A DNA stretch of 64,000 bases from an uncultured Pseudomonadota bacterium (GCA_913055625.1 CAJXJW010000001.1:124001-188000), one strand, 5' to 3'; numbered from the stretch's first letter, positions 1 through 11,610 are shown. The notes: a model not told the origin generated them from the letters alone. Numbers and translations are program-made.

Positions 1-1433
1 ACCGGCAGCTTCCGGACAAGGCGATCGACCTGATCGACGAAGCCGCGTCGCGCATCCGCATCGAGATCGACTCGAAGCCGGAGGCGATGGACCGGCTGGA
101 GCGGCGCATCATCCAGCTCAAGATCGAGCGCGAGGCGCTGAAGAAGGAATCCGACGACGCGTCGAAGAAGCGCCTCGACGACCTCGAGGGCCAGCTCGGC
201 GACCTCGAGCGCGAGTACGCGGACCTCGAGGAGGTCTGGAAGGCCGAGAAGGCCGCGATGCAGGGCGCGACGCACATCAAGGAAGAACTCGAGCGCGCGA
301 AGCTCGAACTCGAAACGGCGCACCGCGCGAGCGATCTCGCGCGCATGTCGGAGCTGCAGTACGGGCGCATTCCCGAGCTCGAGAAGCAGTTGGCCGAGGC
401 CGTCAAGGCCGAGCACCAGGAAACGACGCTGCTGCGCAACAACGTGACGGAGGAAGAGGTCGCCGAGATCGTCTCGAAGTGGACCGGCATTCCCGTCGCG
501 AAGATGCTGGAAGGCGAGAAGGACAAGCTCCTGCAGATGGAGGCCGCGCTCGCCGAGCGCGTCGTCGGGCAGGACGAGGCCGTCACGGCGGTCTCGAACG
601 CGATCCGCCGCTCCCGCGCCGGCCTTTCCGACCCGAAGCGGCCGATCGGCTCGTTCCTGTTCCTCGGGCCCACCGGCGTCGGCAAGACCGAGCTCACGAA
701 GGCGCTCGCGAACTTCATGTTCGACACGGACGACGCGATGGTGCGCCTCGACATGTCCGAGTTCATGGAGAAACACTCGGTCGCGCGCCTCATCGGCGCG
801 CCCCCCGGCTACGTCGGCTACGAGGAGGGCGGGTACCTCACGGAAGCCGTCCGCCGCCGCCCGTACTCGGTGATCCTGCTCGACGAGGTCGAGAAGGCGC
901 ACCCGGACGTGTTCAACGTGCTGCTGCAGGTGCTCGACGACGGCCGGCTGACGGACGGGCAGGGGCGCACGGTCGACTTCCGCAATACCGTCATCGTCAT
1001 GACGTCGAACCTCGGCTCGCAGGTCATCCAGGAGATGTCCGGCGAGGAGAACTACGACCGCATGAAATCGGCGATCATGGAGGTGGTCGGCACGCACTTC
1101 CGGCCGGAGTTCATCAACCGCGTCGACGACGTGGTCGTGTTCCACCCGCTGTCGAAGGAGCACATCCGCAGGATCGTGGACATCCAGCTCGGTTACCTGC
1201 ACGACCGGCTCGCCGAGCGCGACATGAGCATTCACCTGTCGGATGCCGCCCGCGACAAGCTTGCCGAGGCGGGCTTCGATCCGGTATACGGTGCGCGGCC
1301 GCTGAAACGGGCGATCCAGCAGCAGGTGGAGAACCCGCTGGCGCAGGAGATCCTGGCCGGCAAGTTCAAGCCGGGTGATTCCATCGAGGTCGGCGTCGCC
1401 GACGAGAGGCTGGATTTCCAGCAGGCCGCGTAA
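1..1433 (+). CDS. clpB: ATP-dependent chaperone ClpB, C-terminal part (5' end outside window)
   Basis: The reading frame is open from base 3 at the window edge, so the N domain and most of the first AAA+ module are missing. What is present is the end of NBD1 ([15 protein letters not shown]), the charged coiled-coil middle domain typical of ClpB, and a full NBD2 with Walker [11 protein letters not shown], pore-loop region [13 protein letters not shown] and Walker [12 protein letters not shown]. It ends with the C-terminal D2-small domain ([13 protein letters not shown]). ClpB is a cytosolic hexameric disaggregase that works with DnaK to resolve protein aggregates. The middle domain distinguishes it from ClpA. 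No heat-shock promoter can be judged because the 5' end is absent. Confidence 0.97.
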   Translation, partial: RQLPDKAIDLIDEAASRIRIEIDSKPEAMDRLERRIIQLKIEREALKKESDDASKKRLDDLEGQLGDLEREYADLEEVWKAEKAAMQGATHIKEELERAKLELETAHRASDLARMSELQYGRIPELEKQLAEAVKAEHQETTLLRNNVTEEEVAEIVSKWTGIPVAKMLEGEKDKLLQMEAALAERVVGQDEAVTAVSNAIRRSRAGLSDPKRPIGSFLFLGPTGVGKTELTKALANFMFDTDDAMVRLDMSEFMEKHSVARLIGAPPGYVGYEEGGYLTEAVRRRPYSVILLDEVEKAHPDVFNVLLQVLDDGRLTDGQGRTVDFRNTVIVMTSNLGSQVIQEMSGEENYDRMKSAIMEVVGTHFRPEFINRVDDVVVFHPLSKEHIRRIVDIQLGYLHDRLAERDMSIHLSDAARDKLAEAGFDPVYGARPLKRAIQQQVENPLAQEILAGKFKPGDSIEVGVADERLDFQQAA

Positions 1434-1484
1434 CGACAACGAGAAAGTTGGCCCGCCTCGCGGGTGGTTTGGGAGCAGTTTGGA

Positions 1485-1820
1485 ATGCCAATTTACGGAT
1501 ACGCCTGCCAGGAGTGCGGGCACACGCTGGATGCGCTGCAGAAGATGGCGGACGATCCGCTCGTCGATTGTCCGGAGTGCAACAAGCCGGCGCTGAAACG
1601 CCAGTTGTCGGCGCCGCGCTTCCGGCTGAAGGGTCAGGGCTGGTACGAGACGGACTTCAAGAAGGACAACCAGCGCAATCTCGCCGGCGAGAAGGACGCG
1701 TCGAAGACCAGCGGCAACAGCGACACGGCGAAGGACGCTGCGCCGGCCAAGGCCGACAAGCCCTCCGAGGCCGCGAAGCCCGCTACGCCGGCAAAGACGT
1801 CGACCGGCAGCACCGACTGA
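1485..1820 (+). CDS. FmdB-family zinc-ribbon protein
   Basis: A 111-residue protein beginning MPIYGYACQECG, the standard N-terminus of the FmdB/CxxC_CXXC_SSSS family. Two CxxC pairs (C8/C11 and C29/C32) form a zinc ribbon. After about residue 65 the protein becomes a low-complexity Lys/Ala/Asp/Ser tail, as in many family members. I chose the ATG at 1485 over an in-frame GTG at 1464 because the family N-terminus starts there and a GGGAG-like site sits about 10 bases upstream. It precedes the DUF502 gene and aspS, an order common in gammaproteobacteria. The molecular role is unknown; the name comes from a putative regulator of methylotroph formamidase genes. Confidence 0.85.
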   Translation: MPIYGYACQECGHTLDALQKMADDPLVDCPECNKPALKRQLSAPRFRLKGQGWYETDFKKDNQRNLAGEKDASKTSGNSDTAKDAAPAKADKPSEAAKPATPAKTSTGSTD

Positions 1821-1823
1821 CCC

Positions 1824-2489
1824 GTGAAGCGCCTGCGCCGCTGGGTGATCGCCGGGCTGCTCGTGTGGCTGCCCGTCGCGGTCACGTTCCTGCTGCTGCG
1901 TTTCATCATCGGGCTGATGGACGGCACGCTGGCGCTGCTGCCGGCGGAATGGCAGCCGGAAGCGCTGTTCGGGTTCGAGGTGCCGGGACTCGGCCTGGTG
2001 TTGACGATCGCCGTCCTGCTGCTGACCGGCATGTTCGCCGCGAACTTCGTCGGCCGTACGCTTGTCGGGCTGTGGGAGTCGCTGCTTCGCCGCATCCCGA
2101 TCGTCCGTTCGATCTACGGCGCGTCGAAGAATTTCACCGAGGTCGTGTTCTCCGACACCGGCGAGTCCTTCAAGCGTGTGCTGCTGATCGAGTACCCCGG
2201 GCCGCGGATCTACAGCCTCGCGTTCCAGACCGCGACGAGCCTGGGTGAAGTGCAGGAGAAGACCGGCGACGAGGTGATCTGCGCGTTCGTCCCGACGACG
2301 CCGAACCCGACATCCGGCTACATCGTGGCCATCCCGAAGGACGCCGCCATCGAGCTCGACATGACGGTCGACGAGGCCCTGAAGATGATCATCTCGCTCG
2401 GCGTCGTCGTGCCCGAGTGGCGCGGCAGCCGCCCGACGGAGCTGATGGTCGATGGCCGCCGGGTCGCGGTCCCGCCCGACGGCGCCTGA
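1824..2489 (+). CDS. DUF502 family inner-membrane protein
   Basis: A 221-residue protein starting with GTG three bases after the FmdB-family stop codon, so probably co-transcribed. Two hydrophobic segments are visible near residues 5-32 and 55-78. They are followed by a soluble domain with family-typical stretches SIYGASKNF and [15 protein letters not shown]502 proteins usually sit next to aspS in proteobacteria. They have no established biochemical function; membrane location is inferred from the hydrophobic segments. Confidence 0.85.
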   Translation: MKRLRRWVIAGLLVWLPVAVTFLLLRFIIGLMDGTLALLPAEWQPEALFGFEVPGLGLVLTIAVLLLTGMFAANFVGRTLVGLWESLLRRIPIVRSIYGASKNFTEVVFSDTGESFKRVLLIEYPGPRIYSLAFQTATSLGEVQEKTGDEVICAFVPTTPNPTSGYIVAIPKDAAIELDMTVDEALKMIISLGVVVPEWRGSRPTELMVDGRRVAVPPDGA

Positions 2490-2569
2490 ATCACCCGCCG
2501 CCTTGCAGCGTTGCGAGGCAGGCCGTACCATTCCGCCTCTTTTTTCGGCGGAATTCCCGGGATTTTCTC

Positions 2570-4348
2570 ATGCGTAGCCATTATTGCGGCCAGGTCGACG
2601 AGAGCCTGATCGGGCAGGACGTCACGGTTTGCGGGTGGGTGCACCGGCGCCGCGACCATGGCGGCGTGATTTTCATCGACCTTCGCGATCGCGAGGGCCT
2701 GTTGCAGGTCGTGTTCGACCCCGACCGCGCCGACATCTTCGCCGCCGCGGAGCGCCTGCGCAGTGAATACGTGATCCGCGTGGCCGGCAAGGTGCGCGAG
2801 CGGCCGGCCGGCACGATCAACGAGAACATGCGCACCGGCCGCGTCGAGGTCCTGGCACACGATCTCGAAGTGCTGAACCGCTCCGAGACGCCGCCGTTCC
2901 ACCACGACGAGCAGGCGAACGAGGAGCTGCGTCTCAAGTATCGCTACCTCGACCTGCGTCGCGAATCGATGACCCACAACATCCGGCTGCGTCACCGGGT
3001 GACGCGCGCGATGCGCGACTACCTCGACGGCGCCGGCTTCGTCGATATCGAGACGCCGATGCTGACCCGGGCCACGCCGGAAGGCGCGCGCGACTACATC
3101 GTCCCGAGCCGCACGCACCCGGGCAAGTTCTTCGCGCTGCCGCAATCGCCGCAGATCTTCAAGCAGCTGCTGATGATGTCCGGCCTCGACCGCTACTACC
3201 AGGTCGTGCGCTGCTTCCGCGACGAGGACCTGCGCGCGGATCGCCAGCCGGAGTTCACGCAACTCGATATCGAGATGAGTTTCGTCGACGAGGCAACGGT
3301 CACGTCGACGATGGAGCAGCTCGTGCGGCACCTGTTCCGCGAGACGCTGGACGTCGAACTGCCGGAGCCGTTCCCGCGCATGAGCTACGCCGAGGCAATG
3401 GCGCGCTTCGGGTCGGACAAGCCCGACCTGCGCATCGACCTCGAGCTGGTCGAAGTCGCCGACCTGATGGACGGTGTCGAGTTCAAGGTCTTCGCCGGGC
3501 CGGCGAAAGACCCGGACGGCCGTGTCGCGGCGCTGTGCGTGCCCGGCGGTTCGAGCCTGTCCCGCAAGGAAATCGACGACTACACGGCCTACGTCGGCCG
3601 CTACGGCGCGAAGGGCCTCGCGTATATCAAGGTGAACGACGTCGCCGCGGGTCGCGACGGGTTGCAGTCGCCGATCCTGAAGTTCCTGCCGGACGCCGCC
3701 GTCGACGGCATCCTCGAGCGCACGAACGCGAAGACGGGCGACCTGATCTTCTTCGGCGCGGACAAGGCGCGCATCGTGAACGACGCGCTCGGTGCGCTGC
3801 GCGTGAAAGTAGGCCAGGACCAGGGTCTCGTCGAGGACCGCTGGGCGCCGCTGTGGGTCGTCGACTTCCCGATGTTCGAGAAGGACGATGCCACCGGGCG
3901 CTGGATGGCGCTGCACCACCCGTTCACCGCGCCGTCGATCGCGGATGCCGATGCGCTGCGCGCGGAACCGGGCAAGGCATTGTCACGCGCCTACGACATG
4001 GTGCTGAACGGCTCCGAGATCGGCGGCGGTTCGATCCGTATCCACGACCAGGCGATCCAGTCCGCGGTGTTCGACCTGCTCGGCATCAGCGCCGAGGAGG
4101 CGGAGGAGAAATTCGGCTTCCTGCTGACGGCGCTCAAGTACGGCTGCCCGCCGCACGGCGGTATCGCGTTCGGCCTCGATCGCATCGTCATGCTGATGGC
4201 CGGCGCGGAAAGCATCCGCGACGTGATCGCGTTCCCGAAGACGCAGTCCGCGCACTGCCCGCTGACGAACGCGCCGGGCGAGGTCTCGGCGGAGCAGCTT
4301 CGCGAAACCGGCATCCGGCTGCGCGCACCGCGCACCGAACAGTCCTGA
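2570..4348 (+). CDS. aspS: Aspartyl-tRNA synthetase (class II, bacterial type)
   Basis: A 592-residue cytosolic enzyme that charges tRNA-Asp with aspartate using ATP. It has the N-terminal OB-fold anticodon-binding domain ([11 protein letters not shown]), the class II core with motif 2 ([18 protein letters not shown]), the bacterial insertion (GAD) domain around residues 290-420, and motif 3 ([12 protein letters not shown]). Length matches the bacterial family. The ATG at 2570 gives the usual MRSHYCG start; the frame is open further upstream but that part overlaps the previous gene and lacks similarity. Whether it is discriminating or also charges tRNA-Asn cannot be decided here because gatCAB is not in view. 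Confidence 0.97.
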   Translation: MRSHYCGQVDESLIGQDVTVCGWVHRRRDHGGVIFIDLRDREGLLQVVFDPDRADIFAAAERLRSEYVIRVAGKVRERPAGTINENMRTGRVEVLAHDLEVLNRSETPPFHHDEQANEELRLKYRYLDLRRESMTHNIRLRHRVTRAMRDYLDGAGFVDIETPMLTRATPEGARDYIVPSRTHPGKFFALPQSPQIFKQLLMMSGLDRYYQVVRCFRDEDLRADRQPEFTQLDIEMSFVDEATVTSTMEQLVRHLFRETLDVELPEPFPRMSYAEAMARFGSDKPDLRIDLELVEVADLMDGVEFKVFAGPAKDPDGRVAALCVPGGSSLSRKEIDDYTAYVGRYGAKGLAYIKVNDVAAGRDGLQSPILKFLPDAAVDGILERTNAKTGDLIFFGADKARIVNDALGALRVKVGQDQGLVEDRWAPLWVVDFPMFEKDDATGRWMALHHPFTAPSIADADALRAEPGKALSRAYDMVLNGSEIGGGSIRIHDQAIQSAVFDLLGISAEEAEEKFGFLLTALKYGCPPHGGIAFGLDRIVMLMAGAESIRDVIAFPKTQSAHCPLTNAPGEVSAEQLRETGIRLRAPRTEQS

Positions 4349-4372
4349 CGCGCGCGTCGCGGGTAGCGGACG

Positions 4373-5152
4373 ATGCGTGTGCTGATCCGCGACTCCGCCG
4401 CCGACGTCGCGGGTTGCGGCGCGGACCTGATCGAGGCACGGCTGGCCGCGCGACCGGCGGCCGTTCTCGGGCTTGCCACGGGTGCCACGCCGCTCGCCCT
4501 GTACCGCGAACTCGCGGCGCGGGCCCGGGCCGGTCGCGTGTCCTTCAGCGACGTCACGACGTTCAACCTCGACGAATACCTCGGGCTGGACGGCGCGCAC
4601 CCCCAGAGCTACCGCGCCTACATGGACCGCGAATTCTTCGCGCACGTGGACATCGACATCGCGCGCACGCACGTCCCGGCGGGCAATGCCGGCAACGCGC
4701 GCCGGGCCGCCGTCGAGTACGACCGGCGCATAGCGGATGCCGGTGGCATCGACCTGCAGCTACTGGGGATCGGGCGCAACGGTCATATCGGCTTCAACGA
4801 GCCGTACTCCAGCCTGTCGTCGCGGACGCGCGTGAAGACGCTGTCGGCGAACACGATCGCCGACAACGCGCGCTTCTTCGCGGACGGCGAGTACCAGCCG
4901 CACCTCGCAATCACGGTCGGGATCGGCACGATCCTCGATGCGCGCGAAGTGCTGTTGCTCGCGACCGGCGAGGCGAAGGCCGCCGCGGTGCGTGACATGA
5001 TCGAAGGGCCCGTCGCGGCCCGCTGTCCCGCGTCGGCGTTGCAATTGCACGCGCACGTGACCGTCGTGATCGACGACGCGGCGGCGTCGGCCTTGGACGA
5101 TCCGGAGTTCTTCCGGCACATCGAACGCGAGGATCGCGCGCTCGGCGACTGA
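4373..5152 (+). CDS. nagB: Glucosamine-6-phosphate deaminase
   Basis: A 259-residue protein of the NagB/RpiA fold. It converts glucosamine-6-phosphate to fructose-6-phosphate and ammonia, feeding amino sugars into glycolysis. Diagnostic stretches are LGLATGATP (phosphate loop), FNLDEYLG (containing the catalytic Asp) and LGIGRNGHIGFNEP (the NagB signature). It begins 24 bases after aspS and could be read through from it. No nagA or amino-sugar transporter is adjacent, so the wider pathway is not visible. Its stop codon lies inside a palindrome shared with the convergent mutS. Confidence 0.92.
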   Translation: MRVLIRDSAADVAGCGADLIEARLAARPAAVLGLATGATPLALYRELAARARAGRVSFSDVTTFNLDEYLGLDGAHPQSYRAYMDREFFAHVDIDIARTHVPAGNAGNARRAAVEYDRRIADAGGIDLQLLGIGRNGHIGFNEPYSSLSSRTRVKTLSANTIADNARFFADGEYQPHLAITVGIGTILDAREVLLLATGEAKAAAVRDMIEGPVAARCPASALQLHAHVTVVIDDAAASALDDPEFFRHIEREDRALGD

Positions 5153-5170
5153 CCGCGCCGCGGTCAGTCG
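5146..5170. terminator. Perfect 25-bp palindrome between convergent nagB and mutS
   Basis: Twelve-base arms (CGACTGACCGCG and its exact complement) flank a single central C. Both stop codons lie inside it: TGA of nagB at 5150-5152, and TGA of mutS on the other strand at 5164-5166. The symmetry and placement suggest a bidirectional transcription stop. There is no clear U-run on either side and the physical loop must open several pairs, so this is inferred from position and symmetry only. Confidence 0.55.
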
Positions 5171-7731
5171 AGGTGTTCTTTCAGCGCGTAGAGGGCGTCC
5201 AGTGCGTCGCGCGGCGACAAGCCGTCGGGGTCGATCGCCGAAAGCGCCTCGCGCAATGCATCCGGCGCCGCCTCGGCGGGCGGCGCGTCGAAATCCAGCT
5301 GCCCCTGCGGCCCGGAACTGTGCGCGACCTGCTGTGCCTCGAGCGCCGCGAGGTACTGGCGCGCGCGGCGGATTACGCCCGGCGGCACGCCGGCGAGCGA
5401 CGCGACCTGTAATCCGTAGCTCTGGTTCGCCGGCCCGGGGCGCACCGCGTGCAGGAACACGAGCTTGCCGTCGTGCTCCGTGGCATCGAGGTGCACGTTC
5501 ACCGCGCCCGCGATCTCGTCGGCCAGCGCCGTCAGTTCGAAGTAGTGGGTCGCGAACAGCGTGAACGCACGCAGCTTCTCGCCCATGTGGTGCGCGGCCG
5601 CCCAGGCGAGGGACAGGCCGTCGAACGTGCTGGTGCCGCGGCCGATCTCGTCCATCAGCACGAGGCTGTGCTCGGTCGCGTTGTTCAGGATCGTCGCCGT
5701 TTCCGTCATCTCGACCATGAACGTCGAGCGGCCGCCGGCGAGATCGTCGGACGCGCCGATGCGCGTGAAGATCCGGTCGATCGGACCGATGCGCAGGCGT
5801 TCGGCCGGGACGAAGCTGCCGACCAGCGCGAGGATCGCAATCAGCGCGGTCTGGCGCATGTACGTCGACTTGCCGCCCATGTTCGGGCCGGTGATGACGA
5901 GCAGGCGGCGTTCCGCGTTCAGCGTGACGTCGTTCGCGATGAACGGCGTGTCGATGACCTGCTCGACGACCGGGTGACGGCCGCCCTCGATCTCGATGCA
6001 GGGCTCATCGACGAGTTCCGGCCGCGACAGCCCGAGCGCATCTGCACGCTCCGCGAAGCAGCCGAGCACGTCCAGCTCCGCGAGCGCGGCCGCGGTCGCC
6101 TGCAGGGCCGCGAGCGCTTCGTGCAGGCGATCGAGCAGGCCCTCGTACAGCAGCTTCTCGCGGGCCAGCGCGCGTTCGCGGGCGCTCAGCACCTTGTCCT
6201 CGAACTCCTTCAGCTCCGGCGTGATGTAGCGCTCGGCGCCTTTCAGCGTCTGCCGGCGCACGTACTCGTCGGGCGCCTTGCCGGACTGGCCCTTGCTGAT
6301 CTCGATGTAATAGCCGTGCACGCGGTTGTAGCCGAGCTTCAGCGTCGGGATGCCGGTGCGCTCCTTCTCGCGCGCCTCGAGGTCCAGCAGGTAGCGGTCG
6401 GCGTTCGCCGCGATGCCGCGCAGGTCGTCCAGCTCGTCGTCGTAGCCATCGGCGATGACGCCGCCGTCGCGGATCAACATCGGCGGGTTTGCGATGATGG
6501 CTTTCGCGAGCAACTCGTGCTCGCGCCGGTGCGGGTCGATCTGCTCGCGCAAGCTCGCGGCGAGCGGCGCATCGATCGTGGCGAGCAATTCGCGCAAGGC
6601 CGGCAGCCGCCCCAGCGCCACGCCGAGCTGGTGCAGGTCACGCGGGCGCGCCGAGCGCAGCGCGACGCGGGCCAGGATGCGCTCGACGTCGCCGATGCCG
6701 TGGAGCTGTTCCTGCAGCGTGGCGGTGGCCGCCGCGGCACGCAGCGCGTCGATCGCCTGGTAGCGTCCACGCAGCACGTCTTGCGTGCGCAGCGGTCGCT
6801 GCAGCCAGCGGCGCAGCAGGCGGCTGCCCATCGGGCTCTTGCAGCGGTCCATCACGCCGGCCAGCGTGTGCCGGTCGTGGCCGGACATCGAGCGTTCGAT
6901 CTCGAGGTTGCGCCGCGTCGGGCCGTCCATGACGACCGCGTCGTCGCGCCGTTCCACCGTGATCGACGCGAGGTGCGGCAGCGTCGTCTTCTGCGTGTCG
7001 GCAACGTATTGCAGCAGCGCGCCGGCCGCGGATACGCCGACCGGGAATTCGTCGCAGCCGAAGCCGGACAGGTCCTGCGTGCCGAACTGGCGGCAGAGCT
7101 GCCGCGTCGCGCTGTCGACGTCGAAGTGCCACGGCGGCCGGCGCGTGACGCGCGCGCGGCCGTCGCCCGAAAGCGCGAGCGGCGTGTCCTCGTCGACGAT
7201 CAGCTCCGCCGGCGCCAGCCGTTCGAGCTCGCCCGCGAGCGCTTCCGCGTGCGGCACCTCGGTGAGGCGGAACCGGCCGCCGGCCAGGTCGAGCCAGGCG
7301 ATGCCGATGCGGTCGCCGGCCGCGTGGACGGCCGCGACCAGGTTGTCGCGGGTCTCGGCGAGCAGGTTTTCGTCGGTCAGCGTGCCCGGGGTGACGATGC
7401 GCGTGACCTCGCGCTCGACCGGCCCCTTGGACGTGGCCGGGTCGCCGATCTGCTCGCAGATCGCCACCGATTCGCCCTGGCGCACGAGTTTCTGCAGGTA
7501 GCCGTCGACGGAGTGGTACGGGACGCCGGCCATCGGGATCGGGTTGCCGCCGGACTTGCCGCGGGACGTCAGCGTGATGTCGAGGAGTTTCGCGGCGCGT
7601 TTCGCGTCGTCGTAGAACAGTTCGTAGAAGTCGCCCATGCGGTAGAAGACCAGCAGGTCGGGGTAGTCGGCCTTGATCGCCAGGTACTGGCGCATCATCG
7701 GCGTGTGCAGGGACGAGACTTCGCTGTTCAT
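5164..7731 (-). CDS. mutS: DNA mismatch repair protein MutS
   Basis: An 855-residue protein that recognises base mismatches and small loops and recruits MutL. The N-terminal mismatch-binding domain has the Phe-x-Glu motif in MGDFYELF. The connector, lever and clamp domains follow. The C-terminal ATPase has Walker [10 protein letters not shown] and Walker [17 protein letters not shown]. Length is normal for proteobacterial MutS. I chose the ATG at 7731 ([16 protein letters not shown]); a TTG two codons upstream is less likely. It is convergent with nagB and divergent from the glycosyltransferase, with only 68 bases for both promoters. Confidence 0.98.
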   Translation of the reverse strand: MNSEVSSLHTPMMRQYLAIKADYPDLLVFYRMGDFYELFYDDAKRAAKLLDITLTSRGKSGGNPIPMAGVPYHSVDGYLQKLVRQGESVAICEQIGDPATSKGPVEREVTRIVTPGTLTDENLLAETRDNLVAAVHAAGDRIGIAWLDLAGGRFRLTEVPHAEALAGELERLAPAELIVDEDTPLALSGDGRARVTRRPPWHFDVDSATRQLCRQFGTQDLSGFGCDEFPVGVSAAGALLQYVADTQKTTLPHLASITVERRDDAVVMDGPTRRNLEIERSMSGHDRHTLAGVMDRCKSPMGSRLLRRWLQRPLRTQDVLRGRYQAIDALRAAAATATLQEQLHGIGDVERILARVALRSARPRDLHQLGVALGRLPALRELLATIDAPLAASLREQIDPHRREHELLAKAIIANPPMLIRDGGVIADGYDDELDDLRGIAANADRYLLDLEAREKERTGIPTLKLGYNRVHGYYIEISKGQSGKAPDEYVRRQTLKGAERYITPELKEFEDKVLSARERALAREKLLYEGLLDRLHEALAALQATAAALAELDVLGCFAERADALGLSRPELVDEPCIEIEGGRHPVVEQVIDTPFIANDVTLNAERRLLVITGPNMGGKSTYMRQTALIAILALVGSFVPAERLRIGPIDRIFTRIGASDDLAGGRSTFMVEMTETATILNNATEHSLVLMDEIGRGTSTFDGLSLAWAAAHHMGEKLRAFTLFATHYFELTALADEIAGAVNVHLDATEHDGKLVFLHAVRPGPANQSYGLQVASLAGVPPGVIRRARQYLAALEAQQVAHSSGPQGQLDFDAPPAEAAPDALREALSAIDPDGLSPRDALDALYALKEHLD

Positions 7732-7799
7732 GAGCAAGAAAAACGGCCCGCGAGCGGGCGACGGCAGTCAATCAGGGACGCCTGAAGTATGATGCAGCG

Positions 7800-8885
7800 A
7801 TGAAGGTTTTGCATGTCGAGACGGGGCGGCACTTCTACGGGGGGCCGCAACAGGTGGTCTGGTTGGTCGAGGCGCTGGTGGCGCGCGGCCATGAGTGCAC
7901 GCTGGTCTGCCCGCCGGGTTCGGCCATCGACACGGCGGCCCGGCAGCGCCGGCTCCGCGTCAGCAACCTGTTTTGCGCGGGGGACCTGGACCTGCCGTTC
8001 GCCTACCGGCTGACGCAGTTCATCAATGAGCTGAAGCCGGACCTCGTGCACTGCCACTCGCGGCGGGGCGCGGACATCCTCGGCGGGCTCGCGGCGAGCT
8101 TCGCCGACGTGCCGGCGGTCGTGTCGCGGCGCGTGGACAACACCGAGATGGCCCTGATGGCGGCGCTGCGCTACCGGCCGTTCAGGCGCATCATCGCGAT
8201 CTCGGAGGCCATTGCGCGCGTGCTGCAGGCGTCCGGCGTCGACGCGGAGCGGATCACCGTGATCCGGAGCGCGGTGGATGCCGACGCGTTCGCCACGCCG
8301 CCGGACCGCGGCGCGTTCGCGCGGGAGTTCGGCCTCGTGGACGATCCGTTCACGATCGGGGCGGCGGGCCAGTTCATCGCGCGCAAGGGCTACGAGCATT
8401 TGATCGAGGCCGTCGCCGCGATCGCCGAGACGGCGCGGCCGTTCCGCGTGCTGCTGTTCGGGGAAGGCGAGCAGGACGAGCTGCTCCGGCGCCGCGCCGC
8501 GGAGCTCGGCGTCGACGACCTCGTGCGCTTCGAGGGCTTTCGCGAGGACCTGGATCGCTGGCTGAGCGGGCTGGACCTGTTCGTGCACCCCGCGCTGGCC
8601 GAGGGCCTGGGGGTCGTCACGCTGAAGGCGCAGGCCGCGGGCGTGCCGGTCGTGGGTTTCCGGGCCGGCGGGCTGCCCGAGGCGGTCGCGGACGGGGAGT
8701 CCGGGATACTGGTCGAACCCGGCGATGCGGCGGCCCTGGCCGAGGCCATCCGCACATTAATGGATGACGACGGGCGCCGGGCGCGCTATGGTGCGGCCGG
8801 TCGTGCACGGATGCAGGAATCATTTTCAGTTGCAACCATGGCCGACAAGCATGTTGAACTCTACAAAAGCATATTGAGTGACTGA
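7800..8885 (+). CDS. Glycosyltransferase family 4 protein
   Basis: A 361-residue GT-B glycosyltransferase. The N-terminal half has the Gly-rich loop after the first strand (GRHFYGGPQQVV) and the DLVHCHSRRGADIL element. The C-terminal half has the donor-binding pattern FVHPALAEGLGVVTLKAQAAGVPVV with the conserved Glu pair, and an RKGYEHLIEA helix, which fits retaining GT4 enzymes of lipopolysaccharide or glycolipid assembly. Donor and acceptor cannot be named from sequence. It stands alone next to mutS and overlaps pncC by 8 bases, so it is probably not part of a polysaccharide cluster. Confidence 0.85.
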   Translation: MKVLHVETGRHFYGGPQQVVWLVEALVARGHECTLVCPPGSAIDTAARQRRLRVSNLFCAGDLDLPFAYRLTQFINELKPDLVHCHSRRGADILGGLAASFADVPAVVSRRVDNTEMALMAALRYRPFRRIIAISEAIARVLQASGVDAERITVIRSAVDADAFATPPDRGAFAREFGLVDDPFTIGAAGQFIARKGYEHLIEAVAAIAETARPFRVLLFGEGEQDELLRRRAAELGVDDLVRFEGFREDLDRWLSGLDLFVHPALAEGLGVVTLKAQAAGVPVVGFRAGGLPEAVADGESGILVEPGDAAALAEAIRTLMDDDGRRARYGAAGRARMQESFSVATMADKHVELYKSILSD

Positions 8886-9378
8886 AAACGATATCCGGGA
8901 ACTGGCGAACGTCCTCGTCAGGGAACTCACCGAGCAAGGGAAGACACTGGCCACCGCGGAATCCTGTACCGGCGGCTGGGTCGCCAAGACCATTACCGAC
9001 GTCCCGGGCAGCTCCACCGTCTTCGGCGAGGGCGTGGTCAGCTATTCCAACACCGCGAAGGAACGCCTGCTGGGCGTGCCGACCGAGCTGCTGGCCGAAC
9101 ACGGCGCCGTCAGCGAGCCGGTGGTCAAGGCCATGGCCGAGGGCGTCCTCACGCGCAGCGGCGCCGACTTCGGGGTCGCCGTGAGCGGCATCGCCGGCCC
9201 GGACGGCGGCACGAAGGACAAGCCGGTCGGTTCCGTCTGGTTCGCCTGGGCGCTACGGCACGACGGCGGCGTGGTCGTCGCGAGCGACTTCCAGCGATTC
9301 CCGGGCGGCCGCGAGGACGTGCGCCGCCTGTCCGTCGTGCACGCGCTGCAGGGCATCCGGGTTAGACTGCACGGATGA
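8878..9378 (+). CDS. pncC: Nicotinamide-nucleotide amidohydrolase, CinA C-terminal domain
   Basis: A 166-residue stand-alone CinA C-terminal domain. This family deamidates nicotinamide mononucleotide to nicotinate mononucleotide in NAD salvage. Recognisable stretches are AESCTGGWVAKTITDVPGSS, FGEGVVSYSNTAKERLLGV and VSGIAGPDGGT. It starts with GTG inside the end of the glycosyltransferase gene (8-base overlap), suggesting translational coupling. Placement just upstream of recA is typical of gammaproteobacteria. Confidence 0.92.
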   Translation: MTENDIRELANVLVRELTEQGKTLATAESCTGGWVAKTITDVPGSSTVFGEGVVSYSNTAKERLLGVPTELLAEHGAVSEPVVKAMAEGVLTRSGADFGVAVSGIAGPDGGTKDKPVGSVWFAWALRHDGGVVVASDFQRFPGGREDVRRLSVVHALQGIRVRLHG

Positions 9379-9398
9379 TGCCGGGCAGGTTCTGACAA

Positions 9399-9908
9399 AT
9401 GCCGACCAAGCGCCTGTTCTTTGCGCTGTGGCCGGACGACCGCCAGCGGGACCGACTCCGGGACGCGATCAGCCCGGTCGCGAAGCTCGTCGAGGGCACG
9501 ACCGTGTACCGCGCCAACTGGCACGTGACGCTGGCCTTCATCGGTGAATTTCCCGAGGAACGCATCCCGGCGCTCGTGGAAGCCACGCGCGCCGTCCGCT
9601 TCGAGCCGTTCCGGCTGCGCTTCGACCGCGCCGAGTACTGGCCGCGCCCGAAGGTTGCCGTGCTCGCGGCACAGACCGTGCCCGCGGAATGCGAACGCCT
9701 GGTGGCGTCGCTGAACGTCGTCATCGAGGACGCGGGCGTCGCGCCCGACGACCAGCGTTTCCGGCCGCACATCACGATCGTCAGGCGCGCGCGGCCGTTC
9801 GAGACGCAGCGGCTTGCGCAACCGGCGATGGTCGAGTGGTCCGGCTTCGAGCTGGTGGAGTCCGTGCCGGAGCCCGGCGGCTCGAGCTACCGTCCGCTGA
9901 AACAGTGA
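9399..9908 (+). CDS. thpR: RNA 2',3'-cyclic phosphodiesterase (2'-5' RNA ligase family)
   Basis: A 169-residue 2H phosphoesterase. The two signature HxTx motifs are present as HVTL and HITI. The opening KRLFFALWPDDRQRDRL matches ThpR/LigT. The family hydrolyses 2',3'-cyclic phosphates on RNA and can ligate tRNA halves in vitro. It lies 20 bases after pncC and upstream of recA; the substrate in the cell is not established for this family. Confidence 0.9.
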   Translation: MPTKRLFFALWPDDRQRDRLRDAISPVAKLVEGTTVYRANWHVTLAFIGEFPEERIPALVEATRAVRFEPFRLRFDRAEYWPRPKVAVLAAQTVPAECERLVASLNVVIEDAGVAPDDQRFRPHITIVRRARPFETQRLAQPAMVEWSGFELVESVPEPGGSSYRPLKQ

Positions 9909-9986
9909 CTTCGGCGGGGAAGCTCGCGTTTCTCCCCACATTCGCCCGATTCGTGACCTGACGGGGCATTGGCTGCGCCGTAGGAT

Positions 9987-10006
9987 TACTGTATATAATC
10001 ACATGA
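9987..10006 (+). promoter_or_regulatory. LexA (SOS) box overlapping the recA -10 region
   Basis: The sequence contains CTGT-N8-ACAT at 9989-10004, one base from the gammaproteobacterial LexA consensus CTGT-N8-ACAG, with an AT-rich centre. It overlaps TATAAT at 9994-9999, a good -10 element. Binding of LexA would block RNA polymerase, as known for recA in this class. Distance to the recA start codon is about 30 bases. A TTGGCT at 9969-9974 could serve as the -35, but its 19-base spacing is long. Confidence 0.8.
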
Positions 10007-10036
10007 CTTTCAATTTCGAAGGATGGCGGCAAAACA

Positions 10037-11077
<1,041 letters not shown>

Positions 11078-11100
11078 GCGTGACTGCCGAGCCGCGCTGA

Positions 11101-11610
11101 ATGGCCGAACGCTCCGCCGTCAATGACCTGCTTTCCGACCTCGTCCCCGCGGACGAGGTCGATCGCTTTTCGAGCCCGGTCGAGGCGCGCAAGAAAGCCA
11201 TGGACTATCTGGCGCGCCGCGAGCACGCGGCCGCCGAGCTGGTCCGCAAGCTCGTAACAGCCGGCTTCGACGCGGACGTCGCGCAGGCGGCGGTCGGACA
11301 GCTCGGCCGCGAAGGGCTGCAGGACGACGGGCGCTACGTCGAGGGCTTCGTGCATTCGCGCATCGGCCAGGGCAAGGGCCCGACCCGCGTCCGGGCCGAG
11401 CTCGGGCAGCGCGGCATCGACGAGGGGCTCGTCGACGCGGTGCTCGACGCGGCCGGGCAGGACTGGCTCGCGCTCGCGACGGACGTACGGCAAAAGAAGT
11501 TCGGCCGGGCGAGGCCCCGGGACTTCGCGGAGAAGGCGCGCCAGATGCGTTTCCTGCAATACCGGGGCTTCGATGCGGAGACCTGCCGGGCCGCGGTGGA
11601 GGCCGGCTGA
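11101..11610 (+). CDS. recX: Regulatory protein RecX
   Basis: A 169-residue helical-repeat protein that caps and destabilises RecA filaments. RecX features are the opening three-helix unit A(M)DYLARREHAAAEL, the DDGRYVEGFVHSRIGQGKGPTRV segment and the closing RFLQYRGFD. It follows recA closely and is probably expressed by read-through from the SOS-controlled promoter. The true start may lie a few codons inside the annotated ATG. Confidence 0.93.
   Translation: MAERSAVNDLLSDLVPADEVDRFSSPVEARKKAMDYLARREHAAAELVRKLVTAGFDADVAQAAVGQLGREGLQDDGRYVEGFVHSRIGQGKGPTRVRAELGQRGIDEGLVDAVLDAAGQDWLALATDVRQKKFGRARPRDFAEKARQMRFLQYRGFDAETCRAAVEAG

Noticed and set aside
2318..3919. A 533-codon open frame on the minus strand opposite aspS
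   Set aside because: Antisense shadow of a housekeeping gene with full motif support.
5449..7785. A 778-codon open frame on the plus strand opposite mutS
   Set aside because: MutS is unmistakable on the minus strand; the opposing product is Arg/Val/Asp-rich low-information sequence typical of antisense frames in GC-rich DNA.
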